Shown here piece by piece: positions 16,704-25,082 of a stretch of DNA of 30,693 bases. Origin of the DNA: CAZMVU01 sp964569295. Lineage in GTDB: Bacteria > Hydrogenedentota > Hydrogenedentia > Hydrogenedentales > JAGMZX01. The stretch lies in contig CAZMVU010000036.1 of assembly GCA_964569295.1 (NCBI GenBank), forward strand, positions 1 to 30,693. Direction: 5' to 3'. The notes below the pieces were generated by a model. It was not told the origin of the DNA, made no database searches, and worked only from the letters and a program-made list of their open reading frames with translations. The position numbers and the translations under genes are program-made. Position 1 is the first letter of the stretch. The number at the start of each line of letters is the position of its first letter.

Positions 16704-18183
16704 CGGGCTCTCCTCCGTCGATCGCGCCGACGCCGAGGCGCCCGAGCACGAGCCGGCTTTCGCCCCCGCGCTTGGTGATCGCATCGATGGGCATACCCGT
16801 CTCACGCGCGAGTATCTTCAGAATGCGGTAGGTGCAAAAACCGCCCTGACAACGCCCCATGCCCGCGCGCGTGTAGAACTTAATCCCGTCCATCGTCGTG
16901 TGACCGCGAGCAATGGCCTCGATGATCTCGGCCTCGGACACCGCCTCGCACCGGCACACAATGTGACCGTAGTTCGGATCATCCGCCACGAGGTTCTCGA
17001 GCCGTTCTATCGGCTGCTCGCGCACCCGCGGCGAATTCTCGAGCAGAGGGTCGAAGCGGGTCTTTTCGGTCAGGGCAAGGCCGTCCTGCTTCAGCAGGTC
17101 TTTTACATACTCGGCGATGGCGGGCGACGCGGTGAGCCCTGGCGACTGAATACCCGCCACCTGAATAAAATGCGGGGCCATCGTGGACACGCCGATGTAG
17201 AAGTCGTTGCCGGCCATGACCGGGCGCGACCCGGCGAAGGCCGTGATGATATCGCGCCGGGAAATACTCGGCACCATGTGCATGGCCTGTGCGAACACTG
17301 TATCGAGGTTTTCATCGCTCGTGGCACGGTCTTCCTTTGCCTCGACCTCGGTGGCCGTGGGCCCGATCATCATTGTGCCCTCGACGGTTGGGATCACGAG
17401 AATGCCCTTCGAGTGGCGGGCGGGCACGGGAAAGAGCACATGGTTGGGAAAACCCGCCGCCTTGCGATCGAGCAGAAATTCCTCGCCCTTGCGTGGCGTA
17501 ATCTCGAACGGTTCGGCGCCGAAGATCGCCGACAGCTCGTCCGCATGGAGACCGGCCGCATTGATGATATGGCGCGCGCGCACGGTCTGCCCCGCCTCGG
17601 ATTCGATGGTGTAGACACCGTCATCATGGGCCGCACGCGCAACGCAAAACTCCGTGTGCAGCACGACGCCGTTCTTCACCGCCGACTCGACCAGCGCAAA
17701 GACATAGCGGTACGGCTCGATGATGCCGCCCGTCGGGGCGTAGAGTCCGCCAACCGTGTCCGGGTTGAGGTTGGGCTCGAGCATGAGCATCCGCTCGCGG
17801 CTGCATATCTCCAGCAGCGGCACGCGGTTCTCGACGCCCTGCGCGTAGAGCTGCTCGACAGTCTTCATCTCTTCATACGAGAAGGCCACCACGAGAATGC
17901 CCACGCGCTTGAAGGGAAACCCGAGATCGTGGTGCAACTGCTCGAACATGAGGTTGCCGCGAATCTCGAGACGCGCCTTCAACGAGGTGGTCGGATGGTG
18001 GAAACCGGCGTGGATGATGCCCGAGTTGGCTTTGGACACACCGAAACCTACGTCGGCGCATTGCTCCAACAGGGCCACACGCAACTCGTAGCTGCTCAGG
18101 CGCCGGGCAATGGCCGCGCCAACGCAACCAGCCCCGACAATGGCGACATCGTAGGGCGCGCCAGCGATACTGGATTCTTTCAT
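16696..18183 (-). CDS. glpA: FAD-dependent glycerol-3-phosphate dehydrogenase with [2Fe-2S] domain
   Basis: A 495-residue flavoenzyme of the DAO/GlpA superfamily that probably oxidises sn-glycerol-3-phosphate to dihydroxyacetone phosphate. A Rossmann FAD site (YDVAIVGAGCVGAAIARRL, residues ~11-29) opens the protein. A C-terminal bacterioferredoxin-associated-ferredoxin-like domain carries C410-x-C412 (IVCRCEAV) and C445-x4-C450 (GRCQGGFC), ligands for a [2Fe-2S] cluster. I chose ATG 18183 because GGAAG sits 8 nt upstream; other in-frame codons extend it by up to 14 residues. It is first of three overlapping or adjacent genes behind a strong promoter. Related amine/2-hydroxy-acid oxidases are a lesser alternative. 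No glpK or glpF is in the window. Confidence 0.88.
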   Translation of the reverse strand: MKESSIAGAPYDVAIVGAGCVGAAIARRLSSYELRVALLEQCADVGFGVSKANSGIIHAGFHHPTTSLKARLEIRGNLMFEQLHHDLGFPFKRVGILVVAFSYEEMKTVEQLYAQGVENRVPLLEICSRERMLMLEPNLNPDTVGGLYAPTGGIIEPYRYVFALVESAVKNGVVLHTEFCVARAAHDDGVYTIESEAGQTVRARHIINAAGLHADELSAIFGAEPFEITPRKGEEFLLDRKAAGFPNHVLFPVPARHSKGILVIPTVEGTMMIGPTATEVEAKEDRATSDENLDTVFAQAMHMVPSISRRDIITAFAGSRPVMAGNDFYIGVSTMAPHFIQVAGIQSPGLTASPAIAEYVKDLLKQDGLALTEKTRFDPLLENSPRVREQPIERLENLVADDPNYGHIVCRCEAVSEAEIIEAIARGHTTMDGIKFYTRAGMGRCQGGFCTYRILKILARETGMPIDAITKRGGESRLVLGRLGVGAIDGGEPDA

Positions 18184-18252
18184 GGCGACTACTTCCATTT
18201 CGCGCAATGCATTGACGCGGGACACCGCAGCGTTCCCCGTAATTCGCGAGGC

Positions 18253-18281
18253 ATCCTATCGCGCGGGAACCGCCCTGTCAA
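18253..18281 (-). promoter_or_regulatory. sigma70-type promoter for the glp-type operon
   Basis: On the minus strand a perfect TTGACA (18281-18276) and TAGGAT (18258-18253) are separated by the ideal 17 bases, pointing at the glycerol-3-phosphate dehydrogenase gene. The predicted start near 18246 gives a leader of about 63 nt. Confidence 0.75.
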
Positions 18282-18292
18282 TAGTGGCTATT
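18280..18292. promoter_or_regulatory. inverted repeat at the -35 box, candidate operator
   Basis: AATAG-TGG-CTATT is a perfect 5-3-5 inverted repeat. It overlaps the first two bases of the -35 hexamer of the dehydrogenase promoter. Such placement suits a repressor or activator site. No regulator gene is adjacent and the motif does not match a named operator I recognise. Confidence 0.45.
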
Positions 18293-18340
18293 ATGGGTTC
18301 CTTGGAAATGGCTGCCGGGTGCACGGAAGAACACCCCGAT

Positions 18341-18361
18341 CGGCGCGAATACCGGGCGCCG
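18341..18361 (-). terminator. weak stem-loop after the sulfatase-fold gene
   Basis: CGGCGC / GCGCCG, a 6-bp stem with a 9-nt loop, lies about 9 nt past the stop of the membrane sulfatase-like gene. No T-run follows on the minus strand, so termination there is only possible. Confidence 0.3.
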
Positions 18362-18369
18362 GCCGGTGG

Positions 18370-21318
18370 TTACTCGTCGGAATAACTGTTTAGTTCTGTG
18401 GCTAACGCGGACTTCCGTGGATCGCCAGTCCCGGCGAGGTTCTCCATTTCACCAGGATCCGCTGTAAGATCGAAGAACGCGACCGGCGGCAGGCCGCGCG
18501 GATTATCCGGATTCGCGTAAATAAGCTTGGCGCCGGCGGTGCGCACGCTCGTGGCAGCCACCCCGAGGAGGTCGGTCTGCGCGAAGCTATGCGGCCCGGT
18601 CTCTTGCTTCAACCCAGCCTCGTGCACGAGCGGCGTTCCCGGCAAGTCCGCAGGCACGGGTAAACCGGCTACGCGCAAAATGGCCGGCACGAGATCAATA
18701 TGACGCACGAGCCCTTCCACCACATGGCCAGCATGAGGGCCGCCGGGGTAGCGGATAATGAGCGGCACATGCGTCACTTCATCATACAAGGTTTCGCCGT
18801 GGTACCAGCCGCCGTGTTCATACAGCTCTTCGCCATGGTCCGAGGTGAAGATTATGAGCGTGTCCTCATAGAGATCCCGCTCGCGCAGTCCCGCCAGGAA
18901 ACGGCCCCAATGGGTGTCCATATGCACGATGTCGGCATGATAACCCGTTGTCAACGCTTCCAGCCAACGGGCCTCGGGCCGCCAGCTCAGCCAGACAGAG
19001 GAGTGGCCGGTGCGGCGATCGGGGAGCATATAGGGATCGTGCGGGTCCATATACTGCATGAAAAGGAAGAACGGCGCGTTGGGCGCGGGGCGGTCGTCAA
19101 GCCATGCCAATGCCCGATCGGTCACGTGTTCCGCCGGCTGGTAAAAATGTTCCACATCGACGCGCGGCCGCTGCGCCACAATACGGGCGCGCCGCAGCAC
19201 CTGATAAAGGGTGAGCGCTTCGGAGCTGAACGTGGCCCCGAAGTAGAGGTTGGGCATAAGAAACTCATAACCGAGAAAGCCCTGGTGCAGGCCGTATTCG
19301 GGCAGCAGGTTGCGGTTGTTCGGAAACCCCTGGGTCCAGTAGCCGGCGGCGGTCAAGCGTTCGGCTATGGTTATTTGTTCAGGCGGCATGACCGAATTCT
19401 TGCCCAACGCCCCATGAACCGCCGGATGCCGGCCTGTGAACAAGGAGCCGAAACTCGGCTTTGTCCACGACCCCTGGCTGAAGGCCTTGTCATAGCGCAC
19501 GGCGTCGCGCGCAAAGGCATCGATTGCCGGCGTCTCGCAGGGGGCGGCGGGGTTGTGCATGCCCAGGGACTTCGCGCGCAGGGTGTCGGCGACGATAAAG
19601 ATGATGTTGGGCCCTTGCGCGGGCGGCGCAGCCAGGGTGGCGGGCGATTCCGTGGAAGGCTGCAGCACCTTTGCCGCCATAAATCCGCCGGCCGTCAACG
19701 CCGCATACACCATCAGCGCCGCCGCGAGCCCAATGCGCGGCCCGCCCTGCACGCGCGCCAACAGCCAGGACCCCACCCGCTCTACAACAACGGCCAACAC
19801 CAGCGCCGATGTCAGGAGCACGACAATCTCGGCCAATGCAAGGGGCTGTTCGCCCAGCACGTCGCGTGCGTAGCGGAAACGGCCAATGACCACGAGCGTC
19901 GAGGCGAGGGTAAGACCCAGTGCCGCCGAAAACACACCTTCAGCCCGGCGGTAGCGGCCCACGGCCACACAGGCCAAGCCGATCAGAAGGCCCAGCCCCG
20001 CACCATAAAAGAGAAATACGAGCCCGTACCAAAAGGGGGCCCAGTAGAACAGTTGAAATTCCTGCCCCGTGTGCAGCCAGCGATGATAACACCAGCCCGC
20101 TTCGCCAACACCGGCTATGGCGCCGCCGATAAGCCCGGCCAGTAGCCCGGCATAGAGGGCTACGGCCAGGTAGCGGCGATCCTGGCGGCGCTCTTCCAAC
20201 GAGGCAATGCGTGACTCAGGCGGTATCGTACAGGTCCAGACACCGCGCCATGGCGGGATACAGCGGGCGAGCCGGCTAACCCACATGACAAGGCCGATGG
20301 CCCCGGGCGCCAGAAGCCAGATGACAGCGGCGCTTCCAAGCACCTCCGACCTGGAAGAAAGGGTAAGCCCGGTTCCATCCGCCCCCGCCCGCGCAAAGGC
20401 GCGAAGCCCTTCCTCCGTCAGTACCGGCATGACCAACGGATCGAAGTTGGCCAGTACACCAGCCCGCAGCCCGCGCAGCCAAGCAAGACTGTCCATAAAG
20501 TGATACGATGCCGCGAACAGCATCAGCAACCACGCTACGTGGGCGAGGAAGCCCCAGGCCAACGCCTTGGCGAGCACACCCGCACGGCCCGCATAGCCAA
20601 GCAACACCTGTACTGTTCGTTCCCGCGTATGCGCCGGCATGGGCACAAAGCCGAGAAGCGCCGGCAGCAGCCGCGGCGACAGTAACGCAGCGACGATACA
20701 GCCACTGGGAATCAGCATCGCCATAGCCATAATCGACAGACGCAGCTTCCCCCATGCCAAGCCGGAGCTGAGCAGAACAGGCGGCACCAGCAGCGCGAAC
20801 AATACCGCAAAGGCGACAAGGCCAAGCAGCCGCCCGAGAACAGACACATAGAGCGTCGCGCCCCAGCGGCGGGTATGTCCCCCACTCTCGAGCCAACGAT
20901 ACAGCGCCCCCACGACGCCCACCACGGCCACGGTGATCAAAAAGTGGCGCAAAGAACTCTCAATGCGGGATGCTCCAAGCAGCCGGCCCGAGACATACAG
21001 CAAAGTCATACCGCACCAGGCCGCGGGCAGTGCACCCCGAAACCATGCGCCCAGCAGCGTGCGCCGTGGCGCCGCGATGCCCTGAACACGTAAAAGAACG
21101 CGCCAGCGCGCGGTGAGCGCCACCACCTGAATCAAGCTCAGCAGGGACATCACAAACAGATAGCCCACGTTGGCCCAGAACGGCCCTTCCAGGACGCGTC
21201 CCGGCCATAGCGCTGGCCAAGTGAAATAGGCAAACAAGCCTGCTGCCGTGATAACTGCCAGCAATGCCCCCCTGTACAACACGCTGTTGCGGCCATGGGG
21301 CTGGGAATGATTCGACAA
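18370..21318 (-). CDS. multi-spanning membrane protein with sulfatase-fold domain, Thr at nucleophile position
   Basis: A 982-residue protein. The first ~560 residues contain many hydrophobic helices, roughly 14 or more. The rest is an alkaline-phosphatase-superfamily (sulfatase, PF00884-like) domain beginning PNIIFIVADTLRAKSLG near residue 570. Metal ligands are visible in VADTLR and FTSDHGEELYEHGGW, and HGETLYDEVTHVPLIIRYPG is typical of the family. The nucleophile loop reads SWTKPSFGSLFTGRHP. T619 sits where sulfatases have the formylglycine Cys of CxPxR, and the Arg is also absent. A phospho- or phosphoglycerol-type transferase/hydrolase is thus as likely as a sulfatase. The start is TTG at 21318, with only a weak G-rich site upstream; start confidence is low. 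It stands alone, divergent from crcB. Confidence 0.85.
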   Translation of the reverse strand: MSNHSQPHGRNSVLYRGALLAVITAAGLFAYFTWPALWPGRVLEGPFWANVGYLFVMSLLSLIQVVALTARWRVLLRVQGIAAPRRTLLGAWFRGALPAAWCGMTLLYVSGRLLGASRIESSLRHFLITVAVVGVVGALYRWLESGGHTRRWGATLYVSVLGRLLGLVAFAVLFALLVPPVLLSSGLAWGKLRLSIMAMAMLIPSGCIVAALLSPRLLPALLGFVPMPAHTRERTVQVLLGYAGRAGVLAKALAWGFLAHVAWLLMLFAASYHFMDSLAWLRGLRAGVLANFDPLVMPVLTEEGLRAFARAGADGTGLTLSSRSEVLGSAAVIWLLAPGAIGLVMWVSRLARCIPPWRGVWTCTIPPESRIASLEERRQDRRYLAVALYAGLLAGLIGGAIAGVGEAGWCYHRWLHTGQEFQLFYWAPFWYGLVFLFYGAGLGLLIGLACVAVGRYRRAEGVFSAALGLTLASTLVVIGRFRYARDVLGEQPLALAEIVVLLTSALVLAVVVERVGSWLLARVQGGPRIGLAAALMVYAALTAGGFMAAKVLQPSTESPATLAAPPAQGPNIIFIVADTLRAKSLGMHNPAAPCETPAIDAFARDAVRYDKAFSQGSWTKPSFGSLFTGRHPAVHGALGKNSVMPPEQITIAERLTAAGYWTQGFPNNRNLLPEYGLHQGFLGYEFLMPNLYFGATFSSEALTLYQVLRRARIVAQRPRVDVEHFYQPAEHVTDRALAWLDDRPAPNAPFFLFMQYMDPHDPYMLPDRRTGHSSVWLSWRPEARWLEALTTGYHADIVHMDTHWGRFLAGLRERDLYEDTLIIFTSDHGEELYEHGGWYHGETLYDEVTHVPLIIRYPGGPHAGHVVEGLVRHIDLVPAILRVAGLPVPADLPGTPLVHEAGLKQETGPHSFAQTDLLGVAATSVRTAGAKLIYANPDNPRGLPPVAFFDLTADPGEMENLAGTGDPRKSALATELNSYSDE

Positions 21319-21352
21319 AGTGCGTGGCCCCCGGTTGATGGATGGGCAGCAA

Positions 21353-21382
21353 TCGACAAACCTCGACGTAAGCCTTTATACT
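21353..21382 (+). promoter_or_regulatory. candidate promoter for crcB
   Basis: TCGACA (21353-21358), an 18-base spacer and TATACT (21377-21382) face crcB. Transcription from about 21389 would give a leader of about 90 nt. I compared that leader with the fluoride riboswitch pattern and found no convincing match. Confidence 0.45.
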
Positions 21383-21477
21383 CTACCACCGTCGTTTCAG
21401 ACCGGGCAAACCGATGCTGGCGGCGCGGGCCGGCACGCCCCATGGGAACCGCGGATGCTTCAACACATGGTACTGTC

Positions 21478-21855
21478 ATGGCACTGAATATGTTCTTTGT
21501 CGGTCTTGCCGGTGCGGCAGGCGCCATGAGCCGCTACGCTATCAGCCTTTTGATGCGGCATTACACGGCGCAGTCGCTCCTCTGGCCGACCTTCGCCGCC
21601 AATATGCTGGGCTGCTTTCTGTTTGGCGCGTTCGTATCGCTTGTCGAGCACCGTATACCCGTGAACGACGTGGTGAGGGTGGCCGTGCTTGTGGGGTTTA
21701 TGGGGTCACTGACGACCTTCTCGACCTTTGCCTTCGACTCCGCGTTGTACATCCGCGAAGGCCAATGGGGACTTGTCGCCTTGAACCTCCTCGTGCAGAA
21801 TGTCCTGGGCCTGGCATTATTGCTGCTCGGCTTGGCAGTCTTCCGCCCACACTGA
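21478..21855 (+). CDS. crcB: fluoride efflux channel CrcB/Fluc
   Basis: A 125-residue inner-membrane protein with four hydrophobic helices, the usual length for a dual-topology Fluc channel that exports fluoride. Family motifs are GLAGAAGAMSRYAISLL at the N-terminus, TFAANMLGCFLFG (pore Asn), and GFMGSLTTFSTFAFD (Phe-box and central Na+ site). The ATG at 21478 gives the canonical opening; the frame is open upstream but unconserved. Ribosome binding is weak. Only one copy is visible, consistent with a homodimer. Confidence 0.95.
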   Translation: MALNMFFVGLAGAAGAMSRYAISLLMRHYTAQSLLWPTFAANMLGCFLFGAFVSLVEHRIPVNDVVRVAVLVGFMGSLTTFSTFAFDSALYIREGQWGLVALNLLVQNVLGLALLLLGLAVFRPH

Positions 21856-21968
21856 GGACGCAGGTTTTGAATCACCTATGAACGCAAGGCCCCTGTTATG
21901 TATCCTTTCTCTTATTGCTGTTTATCCGTCGTTCTACCTCCCGTGTAGATAACTGAGGTATACCCGGC

Positions 21969-23681
21969 ATGAATAAAAAAGAAGTGGCGGCGAAGCTCGA
22001 GGAAATCGGCGCGCTCATGGAACTGGCGGGCGAAAACCCCTTCAAAACACGCTCGTACTACAATGCGGCGCGCACGCTCAACCAGGTAAACGAGGACTTG
22101 GAAACACTGGTGCAAGAGAAACGCCTGCGCGAGATCAAAGGCGTGGGCGAGGCTATCGCTCAGAAAATCGAGGAGCTTGTAACCACCGGTAATCTCGCGT
22201 TTCTCGAGGAGCTACGCGCCCAGTTCCCGGACACTATTTTCGAGATCATGGGCATCCCCGGGCTCGGGCCCAAGCGCGTGAAAGCGGTCTACGACGAACT
22301 CGGCGTCGACTCTCTGGAAAAGCTCGAGCAAGCCTGCACGGCCGGCCAACTGGCTACCTTGAAGGGCTTCAGCGATAAACTCCAGCAGAAGGTGCTGGAC
22401 GGCATCGCATTTCACCGGCGGCACCAGGGCATCCACCTGTATCACCATGCGGAAGATGTGGCCCTGCCCTTGCGCGAGTACCTCATCGAACATGCAGCGG
22501 TGCAGCGTATCGAGATCGCCGGCAGCCTGCGCCGGCGCAAGGAAGTCATCAAAGACATCGACTTCGTCGCATCAAGCGCGGATCCGAAGGCCGTGATGGC
22601 GCACTTCGTGGCGTGGCCGGACATCGACCACGTGACCGGCCAGGGGGACACGAAAACCAGCGTCGTCACGAATACCGGCATCGCCGTGGACTTACGCGTG
22701 GTGTCGGACACCGAGTTCCCCTATGCCCTCGCACATTTCACAGGCAGCAAGGAACACAACGTGGCCATGCGCCAGCGGGCGAAGGAGCGCAAGCTGAAAC
22801 TGAACGAGTATGGGTTGTTCAAAGAGGACGACACGCGCATTGCGTGTACGGAAGAGCACGACATCCACGCGGCGCTGGACCTGCCCTATATCCCGCCGGA
22901 ATTGCGGGAGGACATGGGCGAGTTCGCGTTGAAGGAAACGCCCCGTCTCGTGACGCAAAACGATTTGCGGGGCGTGTTCCATTGCCACTCGAACTTTAGC
23001 GACGGCCGCAATACACTCGAGGAAATGGCTGCCGCTGCGCAGGAATGCGGCTATGACTACCTGGTCATCTGCGACCACAGCCAGTCAGCGGCCTATGCCC
23101 ACGGCCTCACCCCGGATCGCGTACAGGAGCAACATGCAGCCATCGACGGCGTGAACAAGAAACTGAAGGACTTCCGGCTGGTCAAGGGCATCGAGTCAGA
23201 CATACGCACCGATGGCAGTCTGGACTACGAGGACGATATTCTCGAATCGTTCGAATTCGTGGTCATTTCGGTGCACAACAAACTGGACATGCTGGAAGCC
23301 GAGGCCACCGCGCGGATCATCAAGGCGGTCGAACATCCCGCGAGCGACCTGCTCGGCCATCCTTCGGGGCGCCTGCTGCTCACGCGCGCGGGGTATCCGC
23401 TCGACTACGAGAAGGTGTTCGATGCCTGCACCGCCAACGGTGTGGCCGTCGAGATCAACGCAAACTGTCACCGCCTCGACCTTGACTGGCGATACATCCG
23501 GCGCGCTCAGGAGAAGGGGGTCAAGCTTGCCATCTCGCCGGATGCCCACGACACCGCCGGCCTCGATTACGTGCGCCATGGCGTGGGTCTCGCGCGCAAG
23601 GGCTGGCTCGCACCGAAAGACCTCTTGAACTGCATGACCGCGAAGGATTTACTCGCATGGCGAAAGTCGAAACATCGCTGA
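21969..23681 (+). CDS. polX: DNA polymerase/3'-5' exonuclease PolX
   Basis: A 570-residue bacterial family X polymerase that fills short gaps in base excision repair. An N-terminal helix-hairpin-helix (8-kDa-like) region is followed by HhH repeats (IKGVGEAIAQKIEEL, IPGLGPKRVKAVYDELG). The palm has GSLRRRK (from ~185), D196 and D198 in KDIDF, and D241 in VDLRV as the three metal-binding carboxylates. The thumb includes GSKEHNVAMRQRAKERKLKLNEYGLF. A C-terminal PHP domain (from ~335) has H338-x-H340 and D369-H370, consistent with a Mn-dependent 3'-5' exonuclease or phosphatase. GAGG precedes the ATG by about 10 nt. The 3' end overlaps nth by 25 bases. Confidence 0.96.
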   Translation: MNKKEVAAKLEEIGALMELAGENPFKTRSYYNAARTLNQVNEDLETLVQEKRLREIKGVGEAIAQKIEELVTTGNLAFLEELRAQFPDTIFEIMGIPGLGPKRVKAVYDELGVDSLEKLEQACTAGQLATLKGFSDKLQQKVLDGIAFHRRHQGIHLYHHAEDVALPLREYLIEHAAVQRIEIAGSLRRRKEVIKDIDFVASSADPKAVMAHFVAWPDIDHVTGQGDTKTSVVTNTGIAVDLRVVSDTEFPYALAHFTGSKEHNVAMRQRAKERKLKLNEYGLFKEDDTRIACTEEHDIHAALDLPYIPPELREDMGEFALKETPRLVTQNDLRGVFHCHSNFSDGRNTLEEMAAAAQECGYDYLVICDHSQSAAYAHGLTPDRVQEQHAAIDGVNKKLKDFRLVKGIESDIRTDGSLDYEDDILESFEFVVISVHNKLDMLEAEATARIIKAVEHPASDLLGHPSGRLLLTRAGYPLDYEKVFDACTANGVAVEINANCHRLDLDWRYIRRAQEKGVKLAISPDAHDTAGLDYVRHGVGLARKGWLAPKDLLNCMTAKDLLAWRKSKHR

Positions 23682-24334
23682 GCGTGAATAAGGCACGGGC
23701 AATAGAGATATACAAACGCCTGGCCGCAACCTATCCCGATGCGCACTGCACCCTGAATTTCGAGAGCCCGTTCCAATTGTTGGCCGGGACCATCCTCGCA
23801 GCGCAGTGTACCGACGAGCGGGTGAACAAAACGACCATGCACTTGTTCAAGAAGTACCGCATGCCGCAGGATTATCTCGACGTGCCGCAGGAGGAACTCG
23901 AACAAGACATCCGCCCGTGCGGCTTCTACCGGAACAAGGCGAAAAACCTGCGCGCCATGTGTGCGACGCTGCTCGAAGAATTCAACGGCCAGGTGCCGGG
24001 AACCATGGACGAACTCCTACAGCTCGGCGGCGTCGGCCGGAAAACGGCCAACGTCGTGCTGGGCGAGTGTTTTGGTGGGCAGGGCGTTATCGTGGATACC
24101 CACTGCACGCGCGTGGCAAGCCGGCTCGGCTTTACCAAAGAAACGGATGCGGTCAAGATCGAGCGGGACTTGCAAAAGGTATGGCCGGCGGACCACTGGA
24201 CCCTCTTCTCCCATTACATGGTCTTTCACGGACGCAGCATCTGCACCGCCCGCGCCCCCATATGTTCCCGCTGCCCCCTAAATGATGTGTGCCCGTTCCC
24301 CAACACGACAGAAGGAAAGAACATTGCCCGATAA
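23657..24334 (+). CDS. nth: endonuclease III (DNA glycosylase/AP lyase)
   Basis: A 225-residue Nth that removes oxidised pyrimidines and nicks abasic sites. The helix-hairpin-helix LQLGGVGRKTANVVLG contains the catalytic Lys129, and VDTHCTRVASRLG contains Asp147. The C-terminal [4Fe-4S] cluster has C196-x6-C203-x2-C206-x5-C212. TILAAQCTDERVNK is the usual substrate-pocket block. It starts inside the polX 3' end in another frame, so the two repair enzymes are translationally coupled. The frame used for the next gene begins 11 nt before this stop. Confidence 0.97.
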   Translation: MAKVETSLSVNKARAIEIYKRLAATYPDAHCTLNFESPFQLLAGTILAAQCTDERVNKTTMHLFKKYRMPQDYLDVPQEELEQDIRPCGFYRNKAKNLRAMCATLLEEFNGQVPGTMDELLQLGGVGRKTANVVLGECFGGQGVIVDTHCTRVASRLGFTKETDAVKIERDLQKVWPADHWTLFSHYMVFHGRSICTARAPICSRCPLNDVCPFPNTTEGKNIAR

Positions 24335-25082
24335 CCCGATCGAACAAAACTCCCCCCTTGCCGGCGCCCGGAGCGGCGCATGGTTTGCGCTGGCCTATGT
24401 GGGCATCGTTCTCGGTGTCGACCTGCTCGCCACAGCCGGCGCGTCGTGGCCCTTTGATTGGCGCTTCTTCGTGTGGCGGCCCGCCGGCCTGGCCGACCTG
24501 ATCGAAAACGCCGGGCTCTCCCCCAGCTTCTATACCTGGCTCGCGTGGCAACCGCTGCGCAACTTCGACGTATTCAAGTTCACCTTCTGGTTCCTCGTGC
24601 CGTTCCTCATCTGCTTGTGGCACATGGACTGGGGTGCCTTGGGCACGCGCCGCTGGAAGAAGATGGACCTCTGGCTGCTTGGCGCGTTGTTCGTGTTCGG
24701 TATCGCCGGGGTCGTGCTCGTCCAGTTTATACCCTCGCTGCGCGCCGAATTCCCGAGCCAAAGCAATCTACCCGGCTCGAACAAGTGGATGATCTTCTGG
24801 GTAGCCCTCTTCTGGAATTTGTCGTGGGTACCGGGTTGGGAGTTCATGCACCGTTATTTCCTCCTGCGCCGGCTCGACGCGCAGTGGCTCAAGTACGGCT
24901 GGGTGCTCGTGCCCATCATCGAGGTGGCCTACCACTACCGCGATGTATACATGGCGGCGGGCATGGGGCTGTTCGCCGTTATCGCGACGATCTGGGCCCG
25001 GGAGCGGCGCAACATTCTGCTGCCGTTTATCGCGCATTTCTTTATCGAGATCGCGCTGGTGTTGTTTTTGTTGTTTGTGTAG
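24324..25082 (+). CDS. CPBP-like intramembrane protease homologue
   Basis: A 252-residue integral membrane protein with about six to seven hydrophobic segments. The core resembles the CPBP (CAAX protease/bacteriocin-processing) family in a WEF-type variant. E173 and R177 are in GWEFMHRYFL, H204 in EVAYHYRD, and H238 in FIAHFFIE, matching the family's E-x3-R, H and H motifs. The second Glu of the usual EExxxR is Trp, and the third motif ends in Glu not Asn. I chose the TTG at 24324 because AAGGA is 7 nt upstream; it overlaps nth by 11 nt. Function and substrate are unknown, and it could be an inactive relative. Confidence 0.68.
   Translation: MPDNPIEQNSPLAGARSGAWFALAYVGIVLGVDLLATAGASWPFDWRFFVWRPAGLADLIENAGLSPSFYTWLAWQPLRNFDVFKFTFWFLVPFLICLWHMDWGALGTRRWKKMDLWLLGALFVFGIAGVVLVQFIPSLRAEFPSQSNLPGSNKWMIFWVALFWNLSWVPGWEFMHRYFLLRRLDAQWLKYGWVLVPIIEVAYHYRDVYMAAGMGLFAVIATIWARERRNILLPFIAHFFIEIALVLFLLFV

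Noticed and set aside
16946..16956. Reading the glycerol-3-phosphate dehydrogenase gene as frameshifted with a separate ferredoxin
   Set aside because: The CxC and Cx4C motifs are in one uninterrupted frame with the FAD domain, as in known GlpA-type proteins.
21389..21477. Fluoride riboswitch before crcB
   Set aside because: The conserved GATG, AAAC and TGATG segments with matching pseudoknot are not present in order. AACCGC near 21448 lacks the rest of the core.
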